Position numbers and translations under genes: made by a program. A stretch of DNA of 64,000 nt. It comes from Cyanobacteriota bacterium. GTDB lineage: Bacteria; Cyanobacteriota; Cyanobacteriia; PCC-6307; Cyanobiaceae. The DNA is taken from the NCBI GenBank assembly GCA_026389315.1, contig JAPLIC010000061.1, positions 1 through 64,000 on the forward strand, read 5' to 3'. Below, one piece after another: positions 32,335 to 42,133 of the stretch (position 1 is the stretch's first letter; the number at the start of each line of letters is the position of its first letter). The notes under the pieces are model-generated. The model saw only the letters and a list, made by a program, of their open reading frames with translations. It ran no database searches and had not been told where the DNA came from.

Positions 32335-33705
32335 TCACAAGCCCAGCCACAACCAACGCCCCACCCCCACCATTGCCGCCGCGCCGATCACAGACAACAC
32401 CCGCCAGCGGGCCACCAGCAGCAGTACCAAAGCCAGCGCCACCAACAACAGCGCCAACCAATCCACCCCGCCCGCCAACCCCCGGGGCCAAAGCACGGGG
32501 CCGGCCAGGACCACCGCCAGGCTGGCGATCACCCCGGTCAGCATCGCCGTGATCGCCGCCAGGGGGGCCAGCAGGCGGGGTTTGTCGCGACTGGCCTCCA
32601 CAAAGGGTGCGCCGATCAGGATGAAGGCAAAGGAGGGCAAGAAGGTGAACCAAACCACCACCAAACCCGCCAGCCAGGCCAAACCGAGGGCACCGCTGGC
32701 ATTCCAGCCGCCCATGAAGCCCACGAAGGCCACAACCATGATCAAGGGACCGGGGGTCGTCTCCCCCAGGGCCAGGCCATCGAGCATCTGGGCCGGTTGC
32801 AGCCAGCCGAAGTGGGTCACCGCTCCCTGGCTCACATAGGGCAGCACGGCATAGGCACCACCGAAACTGAACAGGGCCACCTGGGTGAAGAAGCGGGCCA
32901 TCGTCGCCAGCAGACCGCTCCAGCCCTGCAGCCAAATCAACAGCAGCAGCGGCACCCCCAAGGCAATACCGGTAGCCAACAGGGCCAGGCCAAGGCGGCG
33001 GCTGGAGGGCCTGGCATGGGCCGGTGGCGGGGTGTCGTCGCCGTGGAGGTAGGCGTTTGGGGCAGAGTTGACTAGGGTTCCGCCAGCCTTGCCAACGTTG
33101 CGGTGGCCAGTGTCGTTCAGCCAGCCGGGCCGGAAGCGCCCCACCAGGATGCCGCTGCCGGCCGCTAGCGCCAACAGCCAGGGATAGGGCCACTTCAGCA
33201 GCACCAATCCGGCAAAAGCCACCAGGGCCAGCAGCCCCTGGAACGGATGGCGCAGGGTTCGCTTTGCCACCAGCCAGGTGGCTTGCAGCACCAGGGCGAT
33301 CACCGCCGGTTTCAGGGCCCAGAACACCGACGCCAGCAAGGGCAAGTGGCCCCACAGGGCATAAACGCTCGACAAAGTGAGCAGCAGCAACACCGACGGC
33401 AACAGAAACAAGCCGCCGGCGATCAGGCCGCCGCCAACCCCATGCATCAACCAGCCCAGATAAATCGCCAGTTGGGTGGCCTCAGGTCCTGGCAACAACA
33501 AACAAACCTGCAGGGCATGCAAAAAACGGCGCTCCGACAACCAGCGCCGCCGCCCCACCAGTTCGTCGAACAGCAGGGCTATCTGGGCCGCCGGCCCCCC
33601 GAAACTGACCATGCCGAGCCGAGCCCAGAAGCGGGCTGCCTCCGCCAAAGTCACCGCAGCGACAGGGCCTTGTGAGTTCGCCAAGGTCCATGCCTGCGCC
33701 GGCAC
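32335..33705 (-). CDS. chrA: Chromate transporter (ChrA, two-domain)
   Basis: This 456-residue CHR-family membrane protein has two homologous halves. The first half shows RFWARLGMVSFGGPAAQIAL and LPGPEATQLAIYLGWLMHG. The second shows FTQVALFSFGGAYAVLPYV and LALGETTPGPLIMVVAFVG. The FGG-P and PGP motifs are diagnostic. Around 10 hydrophobic helices are separated by a charged linker (about 195-230). Chromate enters through sulfate permeases, so its position beside the sulfate-uptake cluster makes sense. It is convergent with the broken Uma2 gene. Confidence 0.87.
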   Translation of the reverse strand: MPAQAWTLANSQGPVAAVTLAEAARFWARLGMVSFGGPAAQIALLFDELVGRRRWLSERRFLHALQVCLLLPGPEATQLAIYLGWLMHGVGGGLIAGGLFLLPSVLLLLTLSSVYALWGHLPLLASVFWALKPAVIALVLQATWLVAKRTLRHPFQGLLALVAFAGLVLLKWPYPWLLALAAGSGILVGRFRPGWLNDTGHRNVGKAGGTLVNSAPNAYLHGDDTPPPAHARPSSRRLGLALLATGIALGVPLLLLIWLQGWSGLLATMARFFTQVALFSFGGAYAVLPYVSQGAVTHFGWLQPAQMLDGLALGETTPGPLIMVVAFVGFMGGWNASGALGLAWLAGLVVVWFTFLPSFAFILIGAPFVEASRDKPRLLAPLAAITAMLTGVIASLAVVLAGPVLWPRGLAGGVDWLALLLVALALVLLLVARWRVLSVIGAAAMVGVGRWLWLGL

Positions 33706-33857
33706 CGACAGGCTATGGGCAGGGCCTCCTGGCGGACGTCGGCAGGATTACAATCAGTCCTGCGGTTCAGCGATGCTGTTCAGCACTGCTGATCAGCCCA
33801 GGCTCTGGCGCACGATCTCGCTGAGCTTGCCGGCTTCGAGCCTGTAGGCGTCAAAGC
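33706..33857. other. Gap between chrA and the first sbpA
   Basis: No complete gene. Immediately after the sbpA stop, an offset minus-strand frame reads SFDAYRLEAGKLSEIVRQSL then Gly and TGA. This looks like the end of a lost coding region or a very short peptide. It is too short to assign. Confidence 0.3.
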
Positions 33858-34934
33858 TCAACGTTTTTCTGCAAACAGTTGGTCCCAGATGGCCCCTTTG
33901 GCAAAGAAGGTTTGGTCGATGCTCTGCCAGCCGCCAAAACTGGCCGCATCAAAGAGGGTTTTGACGGGGGCAAAGCGCGAGCGCACTTGACTCCACACCT
34001 GGGGGTGGACGGGACGGAAACCCTCTTCGGCAAAAATCCGCTGGGCCTCTTCGCTGCTCAAGTACTTGGCCAGGGCTTCGGCCGCCGCCCGGTTGCCATG
34101 GCGGTCGACATTGCGATCAACGATCACCACCGGTGCTTCGATTCGGACATTGACCTCTGGGACCACAAAGGGAGTTTTGAGTTCGCCGGCCTTGGTGGCC
34201 TGGATGGCTTCGTTTTCATAATTCAAAAGCACATCCCCCTGGCCGCGCTTGAGAAAAGTATCGGTGGCCTCGCGGGCATCCTTGGGCAAATTATCAACTT
34301 TGCGGTACACCGCACTCACAAAATCCTTGGCCTGGGCTTCGGTGCCGCCCGTGCGCGCCACCGAGCCCCAAAGGCCAAGAAAGTTCCAGCGGGCCCCACC
34401 CGAGGTCTTGGGATTGGCTGTGACAACGCTCACTCCGGGCCGGGCCAGATCAGCCCACTGGTTCACACCCTTTGGATTGCCAGGACGGGTCAGAAAAGCG
34501 ACCACCGAATTGGTGATGATGGAACCATGGGGAAGCTCCTTTTCCCAACCAGGATCGACCAAACCGGCTTTTTCCAGCTTCAGCACGTCGCCGGCCAAGG
34601 CCAGGGCGGCCACATCGGCATCCAGGCCATCGATGATCGCCCGGGTCTGGGAGGCAGAGCCGCCGTAGCTGGTGCGAATCGCCACATCCTTACCGGTTTG
34701 GGCCTTCCAGGCGGCCTGGAAGCGGGGCAGGATGCGGTCGTAGGCACTCTTGGTTACTGCATAGCTGACCAGCAGCAGGGGCTTGTCCCCTCCTCCCTGG
34801 GCTGATCCAGAATTGGGGACCTGGCCTTGCTGCCCCTGGCCGCCGCAACCACCCAACAGCAGCGCCAGGCCCAGGCCGCTGGCCAAAGCGGCACGGCGAC
34901 GGGCGCATGAGAGGCAGCGATGGCGTGAAACCAC
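33858..34934 (-). CDS. sbpA: Sulfate/thiosulfate ABC transporter binding protein, lipoprotein form
   Basis: This 358-residue periplasmic binding protein has a lipoprotein signal: an Arg-rich N-terminus, LALLLGG, then the lipobox Cys at CGG. Family blocks are LLLVSYAVTKSAYDRILPRF, RTSYGGSASQTRAIIDGLDA, VTANPKTSGGARWNFLGLWG, TDTFLKRGQGDVLLNYENEA and the terminal GAIWDQLFAEKR. It captures sulfate for CysTWA. The GTG start lies within a stretch (AACCGTGGT) shared with the second binding-protein gene 85 bp upstream, which suggests tandem duplication. Confidence 0.88.
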   Translation of the reverse strand: MVSRHRCLSCARRRAALASGLGLALLLGGCGGQGQQGQVPNSGSAQGGGDKPLLLVSYAVTKSAYDRILPRFQAAWKAQTGKDVAIRTSYGGSASQTRAIIDGLDADVAALALAGDVLKLEKAGLVDPGWEKELPHGSIITNSVVAFLTRPGNPKGVNQWADLARPGVSVVTANPKTSGGARWNFLGLWGSVARTGGTEAQAKDFVSAVYRKVDNLPKDAREATDTFLKRGQGDVLLNYENEAIQATKAGELKTPFVVPEVNVRIEAPVVIVDRNVDRHGNRAAAEALAKYLSSEEAQRIFAEEGFRPVHPQVWSQVRSRFAPVKTLFDAASFGGWQSIDQTFFAKGAIWDQLFAEKR

Positions 34935-35018
34935 GGTTTAGCGATGAACAACCAGGAGTTACATTACACACTAATTCGCTAGGGGTATGGGATTAGCGCC
35001 TGGCCAGGGCGAGGGGAC

Positions 35019-36083
35019 CTAACGGGTCTGGGCGAAAATCTGATCCCAGATGCCACCCTTGCCGAAAAACTTCTTGTCGGTCTCGCCCCAGCCGCCCAGA
35101 TCGCCGATGCGGAAGAACTTGACATTGGGGAACTTGCCACGGGCATAGTTTTTGCCTTCCGGTGTCACCGGCCTAAAGCCATTATCGACAAAGATCTTCT
35201 GGGCGGCCGGGGTATAGAGGAAACGGGTGAAGGCTTCGGCGACTCTGCGGGTGCCATGTTTGTCGGCATTCTTGTCAACCACAGTGTGGGGCATTTCCGT
35301 CAGCACGTTGGGACTGAACACCCGATATCCTCCGGGCAGTTCACCATTGCGTTTGGCCAAAAACCCCTCGGTTTCCCAATTCAAGAGCACATCTCCCTGG
35401 CCGCGCTTGAGAAAGGTGTCGGTGGCTTCGCGGGCGTCCTTGGGCAGCACTTCAGCATTTTTGAAAACACCGGTGATGAAACGTTTGACGGCGGCTTCGC
35501 CGCCGCCACTTTGACTGATGGCTCCCCAGAGGGCGACGAAATTCCAGCGGGCACCGCCGGAAGTCTTGGGATTGGCGAGCACACTTTCGACGTTCTTATT
35601 ATCGAGGTCACTCCAGGTGAAAATCTTTTTGGGATTGCCTGACCGCACAAAGGTGGCCACGGTTGAATTGGTGGCTACGGATTGATTGGGCAGCTCATTT
35701 TGCCAACCAGGCTTGATCAAACCAGCTTTCTCCAGCTTGGTGATATCGGAGGCCATCGCCAGGGCCACCACATCGGCCTCAAGGCCGTCAATCACGGCAC
35801 GGGTCTGGGAAGCGGAGCCGCCATAACTGGTCCTGATGACAACGCTCTGGCCGGTCTTCTTCCTCCAGTCGGCGACAAACAGGGGAATGATTTTGTCGTA
35901 GGCCGCCTTGGTGACGGCATAGGTGACCAACAGGATCGACTGGGGCTTGCCTGGGGTTTGGGCCGCCGCCGGCTGGGCCAGGGGGCCGACCCCAAGGCTG
36001 AATAGCAGGGGAACCCAGGCCTGGCTTGCCAAGACCACGCCAGCGATTGAGGCTCGCGCTGAGCGAGGGGATTTAGATACCAC
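35019..36083 (-). CDS. sbpA: Sulfate ABC transporter binding protein, Sec-exported form
   Basis: This 354-residue paralogue of the neighbouring lipoprotein has a classical Sec signal instead, with cleavage probably after AQPAAA. Conserved blocks include LLVTYAVTKAAYDKIIPLFV, RTSYGGSASQTRAVIDGLEA, LANPKTSGGARWNFVALWGA, TDTFLKRGQGDVLLNWETEG and GGIWDQIFAQTR. The GTG start sits in ACCACGG, inside a motif that also occurs upstream of cysA/cysT. Having one free and one anchored binding protein may extend the affinity or substrate range (sulfate versus thiosulfate or chromate). Confidence 0.88.
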   Translation of the reverse strand: MVSKSPRSARASIAGVVLASQAWVPLLFSLGVGPLAQPAAAQTPGKPQSILLVTYAVTKAAYDKIIPLFVADWRKKTGQSVVIRTSYGGSASQTRAVIDGLEADVVALAMASDITKLEKAGLIKPGWQNELPNQSVATNSTVATFVRSGNPKKIFTWSDLDNKNVESVLANPKTSGGARWNFVALWGAISQSGGGEAAVKRFITGVFKNAEVLPKDAREATDTFLKRGQGDVLLNWETEGFLAKRNGELPGGYRVFSPNVLTEMPHTVVDKNADKHGTRRVAEAFTRFLYTPAAQKIFVDNGFRPVTPEGKNYARGKFPNVKFFRIGDLGGWGETDKKFFGKGGIWDQIFAQTR

Positions 36084-36209
36084 GGTTATCCGATTGGATT
36101 GCTTGTCAACGCTATCCAGCGCCCTGGCCCCGCCATGTCATCCCAACTACATCGCCAGGGATGGCCCTTGCCTCTGGCACAATCCCTATGCCATTACCGG
36201 GGATCAAGC

Positions 36210-36641
36210 GTGGGCTTCAGCGCCAAAACCGAGTACGGCATCGTCTCCCTGATCGAGCTGGCGGCGGTCTTCGACCAGGGGCTGGTGCTGCAGGTCGCCG
36301 AGATCGCCCAGCGCCAAGGCATCCCCGATCGCTACCTGGAGCAAATGTTGACCAGCCTGCGCCGCGGCAAAATCCTGCGCAGCATCCGCGGACCCAAGGG
36401 CGGTTACCAGCTGGCCCGTCCGCCGGCGGAGGTCTCGGTGGCCGAGGTGGTCAACTGCCTGGAGGGGGAAGCCTCCTCACGCAGCAGCTCAGCCCGCGCC
36501 ACCGCCGAATTTGAGGTGCTAGGTCAGCTTGCCGCCCGCTTGGATGGGGACCGCCAGCAGGTGCTGGCAGAAACCACGCTTCAAGAGCTGCTGGACCAGC
36601 GCAATCAACTCGACCAGTCCCAGCTCATGTATTTCATCTGA
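36210..36641 (+). CDS. Rrf2-family transcriptional regulator in the sulfate cluster
   Basis: This 143-residue winged-helix protein has MGFSAKTEYGIVSLIELAAV, VAEIAQRQGIPDRYLEQMLT and LRRGKILRSIRGPKGGYQLA (wing), then ISVAEVV-like VSVAEVVNCLEGEA. IscR-type members need three cysteines for an Fe-S cluster. Only one (NCLEG) is present, so it is more like the sulfur regulator CymR. GTG 36210 is chosen because it starts the conserved block. It is divergent from sbpA and convergent with cysA, so control of the sulfate genes is a reasonable inference. Confidence 0.8.
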   Translation: MGFSAKTEYGIVSLIELAAVFDQGLVLQVAEIAQRQGIPDRYLEQMLTSLRRGKILRSIRGPKGGYQLARPPAEVSVAEVVNCLEGEASSRSSSARATAEFEVLGQLAARLDGDRQQVLAETTLQELLDQRNQLDQSQLMYFI

Positions 36642-36658
36642 GTTAGCCTCAGACGGAT

Positions 36659-37696
36659 TTAGATGGAATAATCGGGCACGAAGGTACGCGCCTGACGGCT
36701 GACGATGTGGACCTGATCCCCCAGGGCCAGGGCTGTGTGGTCTAACTGGTCGCGGGGCACCTGGGCCACCACCACCTCGCCGCTCTCCAGCACCACTTCG
36801 ACCTGGAGATCACGGCCCATGTGGCTCAAGCGTCGCAGGCGGGCCGGCACGGTGTCCGCGCCCGGGTGCAGGGACACCTCGACATCGTGGGGCCGGAAAA
36901 AGACCGGCTGCTCTTGGGCTGGCCAGCTGCCATTCCGATGGCCGGCCAGGGGCCTTTGCACCGGCACGGCACCCGAAGCGAGCATGTTGACGGCGCCGAC
37001 AAAACTCATCACAAAGGGGCTGGCGGGATGGTCGTAAATCTCCGCTGGTGTGCCGATCTGCTCAATGTGACCTTCGTTCATCACCACAATGCGATCGGCC
37101 ACCTCCATGGCCTCCTCCTGGTCGTGGGTGACGATCACGGTGGTGACGTGCATTTCATCGTGGAGGTTGCGCAACCAGGCCCGCAGCTCCTTGCGCACCT
37201 TGGCGTCGAGGGCGCTGAAGGGCTCATCGAGCAGCAACACCCGCGGTTGGACGGCCAGGGCGCGGGCCAACGCCACCCGTTGGCGCTGGCCGCCGGAGAG
37301 CTGGGAGGGATAGCGACCGCCGTAGCCCTTGAGCTGGACGAGGTCGAGCAACTCGTCCACACGGCGGCGAATCGCCTCCTTTTTCCAGTGGCGCAGCTCT
37401 AGCCCAAAGGACACGTTTTGGCGCACCGTACGGTGCTTGAACAGGGCAAAGTGCTGAAACACAAAACCCACTTGCCGCTCTTGCACCGACCGGTCGGTGG
37501 CCTCTTCGCCGGTGATCCAGACCCGGCCGGCATCGGCTTGCTCCAGACCGGCGATCAGCCGCAACAGGGTGCTCTTGCCGGAGCCGGAGGGACCAAGCAA
37601 AGCCACCAGGGAGCCCGAATCAATATCAACGCTGACATCGTCCACCGCCTGAAAGTCGCCAAAGCGCTTGCTGACATTGGCCACGCGGATCCCCAT
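36659..37696 (-). CDS. cysA: Sulfate/thiosulfate ABC transporter ATP-binding protein CysA
   Basis: This 345-residue ATPase has Walker [11 protein letters not shown]-loop [11 protein letters not shown], signature [16 protein letters not shown], Walker [16 protein letters not shown] and H-loop [12 protein letters not shown]. The TOBE-like C-terminal part ([13 protein letters not shown]) is typical of CysA. ATG 37696 ([15 protein letters not shown]) is preferred, although the frame extends to 37738. It is transcribed away from cysT, with a shared intergenic operator candidate. Confidence 0.9.
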   Translation of the reverse strand: MGIRVANVSKRFGDFQAVDDVSVDIDSGSLVALLGPSGSGKSTLLRLIAGLEQADAGRVWITGEEATDRSVQERQVGFVFQHFALFKHRTVRQNVSFGLELRHWKKEAIRRRVDELLDLVQLKGYGGRYPSQLSGGQRQRVALARALAVQPRVLLLDEPFSALDAKVRKELRAWLRNLHDEMHVTTVIVTHDQEEAMEVADRIVVMNEGHIEQIGTPAEIYDHPASPFVMSFVGAVNMLASGAVPVQRPLAGHRNGSWPAQEQPVFFRPHDVEVSLHPGADTVPARLRRLSHMGRDLQVEVVLESGEVVVAQVPRDQLDHTALALGDQVHIVSRQARTFVPDYSI

Positions 37697-37766
37697 GGCG
37701 GCGCTGCTGAAGTGCAATGACGATAACAGCGTAGACAAACCGTCTTATGGAGGCGGCGCCTTCAAA

Positions 37767-37790
37767 ACGGTGATACGATCGGGTTACCGT
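37767..37790. promoter_or_regulatory. 24-bp imperfect palindrome between cysA and cysT
   Basis: ACGGT at one end pairs with ACCGT at the other, around a central CGATCG. Eighteen of 24 bases are symmetric. The left half (ACGGT-N4-CGAT) recurs at the start of both sbpA genes (about 34934 and 36083). This suggests a shared regulator site for the sulfate regulon, possibly for the neighbouring Rrf2 protein. Confidence 0.45.
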
Positions 37791-37803
37791 TCAATCAGAA
37801 TCC

Positions 37804-38679
37804 ATGGTCGCCGCATCGCCATCGCCTTCAGGCCGAAGGCTGGCGGGCCTGCCGCGCCAACTGAAGCTACCCAGCTGGCCCTGGCGCATCACCTGGACCT
37901 ACTTGGGATTCGTCCTCTTTCTGCCCCTGGCCACCATGCTGCTGAAAGGGTCGGCAGTGGGCCCGGCCGCGTTCTGGCAGATGGCAACCACACCCGTCGC
38001 CCTTGCCTCCTACAAAATCAGCTTTGGCATCGCCGCCCTCGCCAGTCTGATCAATGGGGTTTTCGGCCTGATCATCGCCTGGGCCTTGATTCGCTGCCGT
38101 TTTCCCGGCCAGCGATTGCTGGACGCCCTGATCGACCTGCCCTTTGCCCTGCCGACCGCCGTTGCCGGCTTGGCCCTCTCTTATGTCTACAGCAAAGAGG
38201 GTTGGCTGGGTGCGCCGTTGCAGAGCATGTTTGGCCTCAAGGTCTCCTACACGGCCCTGGGGGTCGGCGTGGCCATGGTCTTCATCTCCCTGCCATTTGT
38301 GGTGCGCACGGTCGAACCGGTGCTGCGCTCCCTCGAAAAAGAACAGGAAGAAGCGTCCTGGTGCCTTGGCGCCAACCCGGGCCAAACCTTTTTTCTGATT
38401 ATTTTGCCCCAACTGATGCCGGCCATTCTGGGCGGCATAGCCCAGGGCTTTAGCCGGGCCGTCGGCGAATACGGCTCGGTGGTGATGATCGCCAGCAACA
38501 TGCCGTTCAGGGATCTGATCACCCCTACCCTAATCATTCAACATCTAGAGGAATACGACTTTGCTAGCGCCACGGTGATTGGCTGCGTCATGTTGATCTT
38601 CTCCCTACTCAGCCTGCTGGTGATCAATGCGCTCCAGGTTTGGGGCCAGCGCTATCAGGGGGGCGAAAGCACCTCCTGA
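37804..38679 (+). CDS. cysT: Sulfate ABC transporter permease CysT
   Basis: This 291-residue inner-membrane permease has six predicted helices. The transporter motif is EEASWCLGANPGQTFFLIIL (EAA loop), followed by FSRAVGEYGSVVMIASNMPF, which is the CysT signature. An earlier block, LPFALPTAVAGLALSYVYS, is equally typical. The ATG at 37804 is followed by a basic, Pro-rich cytoplasmic N-terminus. It is transcribed divergently from cysA and 70 bp upstream of cysW. Confidence 0.9.
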   Translation: MVAASPSPSGRRLAGLPRQLKLPSWPWRITWTYLGFVLFLPLATMLLKGSAVGPAAFWQMATTPVALASYKISFGIAALASLINGVFGLIIAWALIRCRFPGQRLLDALIDLPFALPTAVAGLALSYVYSKEGWLGAPLQSMFGLKVSYTALGVGVAMVFISLPFVVRTVEPVLRSLEKEQEEASWCLGANPGQTFFLIILPQLMPAILGGIAQGFSRAVGEYGSVVMIASNMPFRDLITPTLIIQHLEEYDFASATVIGCVMLIFSLLSLLVINALQVWGQRYQGGESTS

Positions 38680-38749
38680 AACAAACTCTCAGTACTACTT
38701 AGTAACGCGATTTATTGACGCGATCGATCGTCCGCCCATCCCCCCAGCC

Positions 38750-39664
38750 ATGGCCTTGACAATCCCGCCGCTCAGCGACACAAAACCAGCCCCCGCTTCC
38801 CAGCCCGGCGTCAAGGCCAGGGGTGTCACACTTTGGCCGCTACTGATCATCACTGTGGCCTGCCTTTATGTGGGTGTGGTGATTCTTTTGCCGGCCCTTT
38901 CGGTGGTGTTTCAGGCCTTTGCCAAGGGCCCCGGTGTGTTCCTGCAAAATCTTGGCGATAGCGATTTGCTGGCGGCCCTGCGCCTCACCCTGTTCGCCAC
39001 CGCCATTGCCGTGCCCTTCAACACAATCTTCGGTCTGGCGGCGGCGACCGCCATCGCCCGCCGCCGCTTTCGGGGCAAGGCCCTTTTGCTGAGCATCATC
39101 GACTTACCCTTCTCTATCTCACCGGTGGTGGTGGGGCTGATGTTGGTGTTGCTTTACAGCCCCAGCCATGGTTTGTTGGGCCCTTTGGTGAATAGCGTGG
39201 GCTGGAGAATCATCTTTTCTTGGCCTGGCATTGTCTTGGCCACAATTCTTGTCACCTTCCCCTTCATGGCCCGCGAGGTGATTCCTCTGCTTGAAGAGGA
39301 GGGCTGGGAGCAGGAAGAGGCGGCCCGAACCCTCGGGGCCAGCGACTGGCAGGTGTTTTGGAAAGTCACGCTGCCGTCCGTGCGCTGGGCCGCCCTCTAC
39401 GGCCTGATCCTGACCACCGCCCGGGCCCTTGGTGAATTTGGCGCCGTTTCGGTGGTGAGTGGCAATATCCGCGGCGAAACCCAAACCCTACCCCTGTTTG
39501 TGGAAGATGCCTATAAGCAATATCATACTGAATTAGCCTATGGTGCGGCATTACTCCTGGGCGGAGTGGCCATTGTTTCGCTATTGCTAAAAATCCTCGT
39601 CGAGCAAATCATGGAAGGCAGTCGCAAGTCGATTGGACTTGATGTGGACGCTAAAGACTCCTGA
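38750..39664 (+). CDS. cysW: Sulfate ABC transporter permease CysW
   Basis: This 304-residue partner permease of CysT has LLSIIDLPFSISPVVVGLML, the EAA-loop EEEAARTLGASDWQVFWKVT-like segment (EQEEAARTLGASDWQVFWKV) and ARALGEFGAVSVVSGNIRGE, which is diagnostic for CysW. ATG 38750 is used; the longer open frame back to 38627 overlaps the cysT end and has no family match. It ends 26 bp from the convergent methyltransferase gene. Confidence 0.9.
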   Translation: MALTIPPLSDTKPAPASQPGVKARGVTLWPLLIITVACLYVGVVILLPALSVVFQAFAKGPGVFLQNLGDSDLLAALRLTLFATAIAVPFNTIFGLAAATAIARRRFRGKALLLSIIDLPFSISPVVVGLMLVLLYSPSHGLLGPLVNSVGWRIIFSWPGIVLATILVTFPFMAREVIPLLEEEGWEQEEAARTLGASDWQVFWKVTLPSVRWAALYGLILTTARALGEFGAVSVVSGNIRGETQTLPLFVEDAYKQYHTELAYGAALLLGGVAIVSLLLKILVEQIMEGSRKSIGLDVDAKDS

Positions 39665-39689
39665 TTGATTATTAGTTAAACTACGCTTT

Positions 39690-40607
39690 TTACTGAATCG
39701 GCAGGCCGCGTTGCTGGCAGAACCCTGAAGCCACCCCCCAACGGCGCCGCCAGGCACTGCCACTGACGGCCCTGCTCTGGCTCTGGCGCAGCTGCCGCTC
39801 CGCCAGCAGAGTGGCGGCGCCGGCCTGGCCCGTGGGATCCCGGTAGGGCTCGGCGGCGGTGCTGAGCAGGTGGTCCAATTCCATGGCGGTGAGGGAGCGC
39901 AGGGGAAAAGACTCGCCCAACGGCCTTGGCGAAGCCACCGTGCCGCTGCTCCATTGCTCCGAGGCGCTGGCGGCGATGCTGGCCAGCTGCAGCCCCGCTG
40001 CCCCTAGGGCCGCCCGCATGGCGGCAGCACTGCTGTAGGTGATCAGTCTTCCCTCCGGCTTGAGCAGCGCCGCCAGCTGGGCCAAAAATTCAAGGCTCCA
40101 AAGCTGGGGGCAGCGGCGTGGTGAGAAGGCATCCAGCCAGACCAGATCGCAGCCCCCTTGCAGGGCGGCGGGCAAGCGGCTGACGGTCTGCCTCCCGTCG
40201 CCCCAAAGCAGCCGCTCACTGCGGCCCAGGGCTTCAAGACGGCTCAAGGTGGCGCCAGTCCACTGGCTGCGGAACGCCGCCGACGCCAGGGCCAGGGCCA
40301 GGGGTTGGCGATCCTGCTCCAGGCCCCACCACTGCAACGGCAAGGCCAGGTCGGCGGCGGCCTGGAGCAGGGCGGCGGTATTGGTGCCGGTGCCCACAGC
40401 CACTTCCACCACCACCAGTTCCTGGCCGGGCCGCCAACGCTCGAGTTGGCTGGGCCGCACAAACTTCTGCTGGGCCTCGCTGAAGGCACCGGCGGCGCTG
40501 TGGAATCCCTCACCAAAGGCGCTACTCCAGAGACTGAAGCTGCCGTCGGCCCCGCTACGGGGCGTCAGCTCCACCGGCCCATCCCCCGGGTCCAAAGGCC
40601 AGGTCAA
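39690..40607 (-). CDS. MnmC-like tRNA-modification methyltransferase (methyltransferase domain only)
   Basis: This 305-residue protein has [23 protein letters not shown]-binding [39 protein letters not shown] and [20 protein letters not shown]. These match the DUF752/MnmC methyltransferase domain that completes mnm5U modification at the tRNA wobble base. The FAD-dependent oxidase half of bifunctional MnmC is absent, as in many cyanobacteria. Its start overlaps the aroA stop by 4 bp. Confidence 0.78.
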   Translation of the reverse strand: MTWPLDPGDGPVELTPRSGADGSFSLWSSAFGEGFHSAAGAFSEAQQKFVRPSQLERWRPGQELVVVEVAVGTGTNTAALLQAAADLALPLQWWGLEQDRQPLALALASAAFRSQWTGATLSRLEALGRSERLLWGDGRQTVSRLPAALQGGCDLVWLDAFSPRRCPQLWSLEFLAQLAALLKPEGRLITYSSAAAMRAALGAAGLQLASIAASASEQWSSGTVASPRPLGESFPLRSLTAMELDHLLSTAAEPYRDPTGQAGAATLLAERQLRQSQSRAVSGSAWRRRWGVASGFCQQRGLPIQ

Positions 40608-41944
40608 TGGTGCAGCCGCGCCAGGTCCTGCCAGAACTCGGGATAGGAGACGGCCGCCGCCTCGGGTCGGGCCAGGCGGCTGGGCCCCTGGGCCACCAAC
40701 GCGGCCACGGCCAGGCTCATGGCCACCCGGTGGTCGGTTTCGCTGTCGGTGTCGGCCCCCCGCAGGCGGGTGGGGCCGGTGATGGTGAGGCCATCGGGGT
40801 GCTCTTCGATGCTGGCCCCCAGGGCCCTGAGCTGGCGCGCCATCACCGCCAGCCGGTCCGTTTCCTTCACCCTCAGCTCGGCGGCGCCCCGGATGCGGCT
40901 GACGCCTTCGGCGCAGCAGGCGGCCACCGCCAGCACAGGAATCTCATCCACCAGGCGGGGGATCAACGCCTCATCAATGCTGAAGGCCCGCAAGGGACCG
41001 TGCTGGACCACCAGGTCAGCGACGGGTTCACCGGCCACATCCCGGCTGTTCTCGAGGCTGACCTTGGCCCCCATCGCCCCAAGCACCTCCAGGATGCCGG
41101 TGCGGCTGGGGTTGAGCCCGACATTCTCGATCGTCAATTCGGATCCGGGGGTGATGGCAGCGGCCACCAGCCAAAATGCGGCCGAACTGATATCCCCCGG
41201 CACCGCCACCGACTGGCCCCGCAACACCGCACCCGGGCGGACCCTCACCTCGGTGCCAGCGGGCCCGATCACCTCAAGATCGGCCCCGAAGGCCCGCAAC
41301 ATGCGTTCGCTGTGGTCGCGGGAAAGGGCCGGTTCGATCACGGTGGTGGGGCCCTCGGCCGTCAGGGCGGCCAACAGCAGGGCACTTTTGACCTGGGCCG
41401 AGGCCACCGGCGTGCGCACCGTGGCCCCCGCGAGGGCCTGGCCCTGCACCGCCAGGGGCGCCAGGTTGCCCCCCTGGCGCCCGTGGATCTGGGCCCCCAT
41501 CTGGGCCAGGGGCACGGCCACCCGGCCCATGGGACGGCGCCGCAAGGAGCCGTCGCCGCTGATCACAAAATGGCGGCCAGCCCGGCCGGCCAGCAGGCCC
41601 AACAGCAAGCGCATGGTGGTACCGGAATTACCGCAATCCAGCACCGTTTCCGGTTCTTGCAGGCCGTCGAGTCCCACCCCTTGGACCCGCACCATTTGTC
41701 CCGCCACGATTGGGCCCACCTCCACCCCCATGGCCCGCAGGCAGGCGGCGGTGCTGAGGGGATCTTCGGCGGGCAACAGACCGTCAATGAGAGTTTCACC
41801 CTCGGCAATGGCGCCGAACAGCAAGGCCCGATGGGAAATCGATTTATCCCCGGGAACCCGCACCCGCCCCTGCAAACACCCGCCCGCCGGCAGCTCCAGC
41901 GGGTTGGTGCCGGCGGCACTGGGCAGGGTCGGACTGGCAGACAC
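40604..41944 (-). CDS. aroA: 3-phosphoshikimate 1-carboxyvinyltransferase (EPSP synthase)
   Basis: The 446-residue enzyme transfers the enolpyruvyl group of PEP to shikimate-3-phosphate, step six of the shikimate pathway. Active-site blocks are [89 protein letters not shown] and [20 protein letters not shown]. The LAGRAG and GDGSL variants fit a class II-like enzyme, which often tolerates glyphosate; that is inference. It is coupled to the following methyltransferase by an ATGA overlap. Confidence 0.93.
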   Translation of the reverse strand: MSASPTLPSAAGTNPLELPAGGCLQGRVRVPGDKSISHRALLFGAIAEGETLIDGLLPAEDPLSTAACLRAMGVEVGPIVAGQMVRVQGVGLDGLQEPETVLDCGNSGTTMRLLLGLLAGRAGRHFVISGDGSLRRRPMGRVAVPLAQMGAQIHGRQGGNLAPLAVQGQALAGATVRTPVASAQVKSALLLAALTAEGPTTVIEPALSRDHSERMLRAFGADLEVIGPAGTEVRVRPGAVLRGQSVAVPGDISSAAFWLVAAAITPGSELTIENVGLNPSRTGILEVLGAMGAKVSLENSRDVAGEPVADLVVQHGPLRAFSIDEALIPRLVDEIPVLAVAACCAEGVSRIRGAAELRVKETDRLAVMARQLRALGASIEEHPDGLTITGPTRLRGADTDSETDHRVAMSLAVAALVAQGPSRLARPEAAAVSYPEFWQDLARLHH

Positions 41945-42133
41945 GCAGGCAACGGCAGGGAGCGCCAGGATCCTATGGAGCCCGGCGCCACGCCGCCAAC
42001 AATGCCCAGACCCTTAGCCCAGGTTGGTGGGTGGGCTGGATCACCTGCATGGCGAGGACCAGGGGCATCATTGCGATGGAGCCTGGGCTCGCCGCCTGGT
42101 TTCATTAATAACCGACCCCCTCAACTGCAGAGA

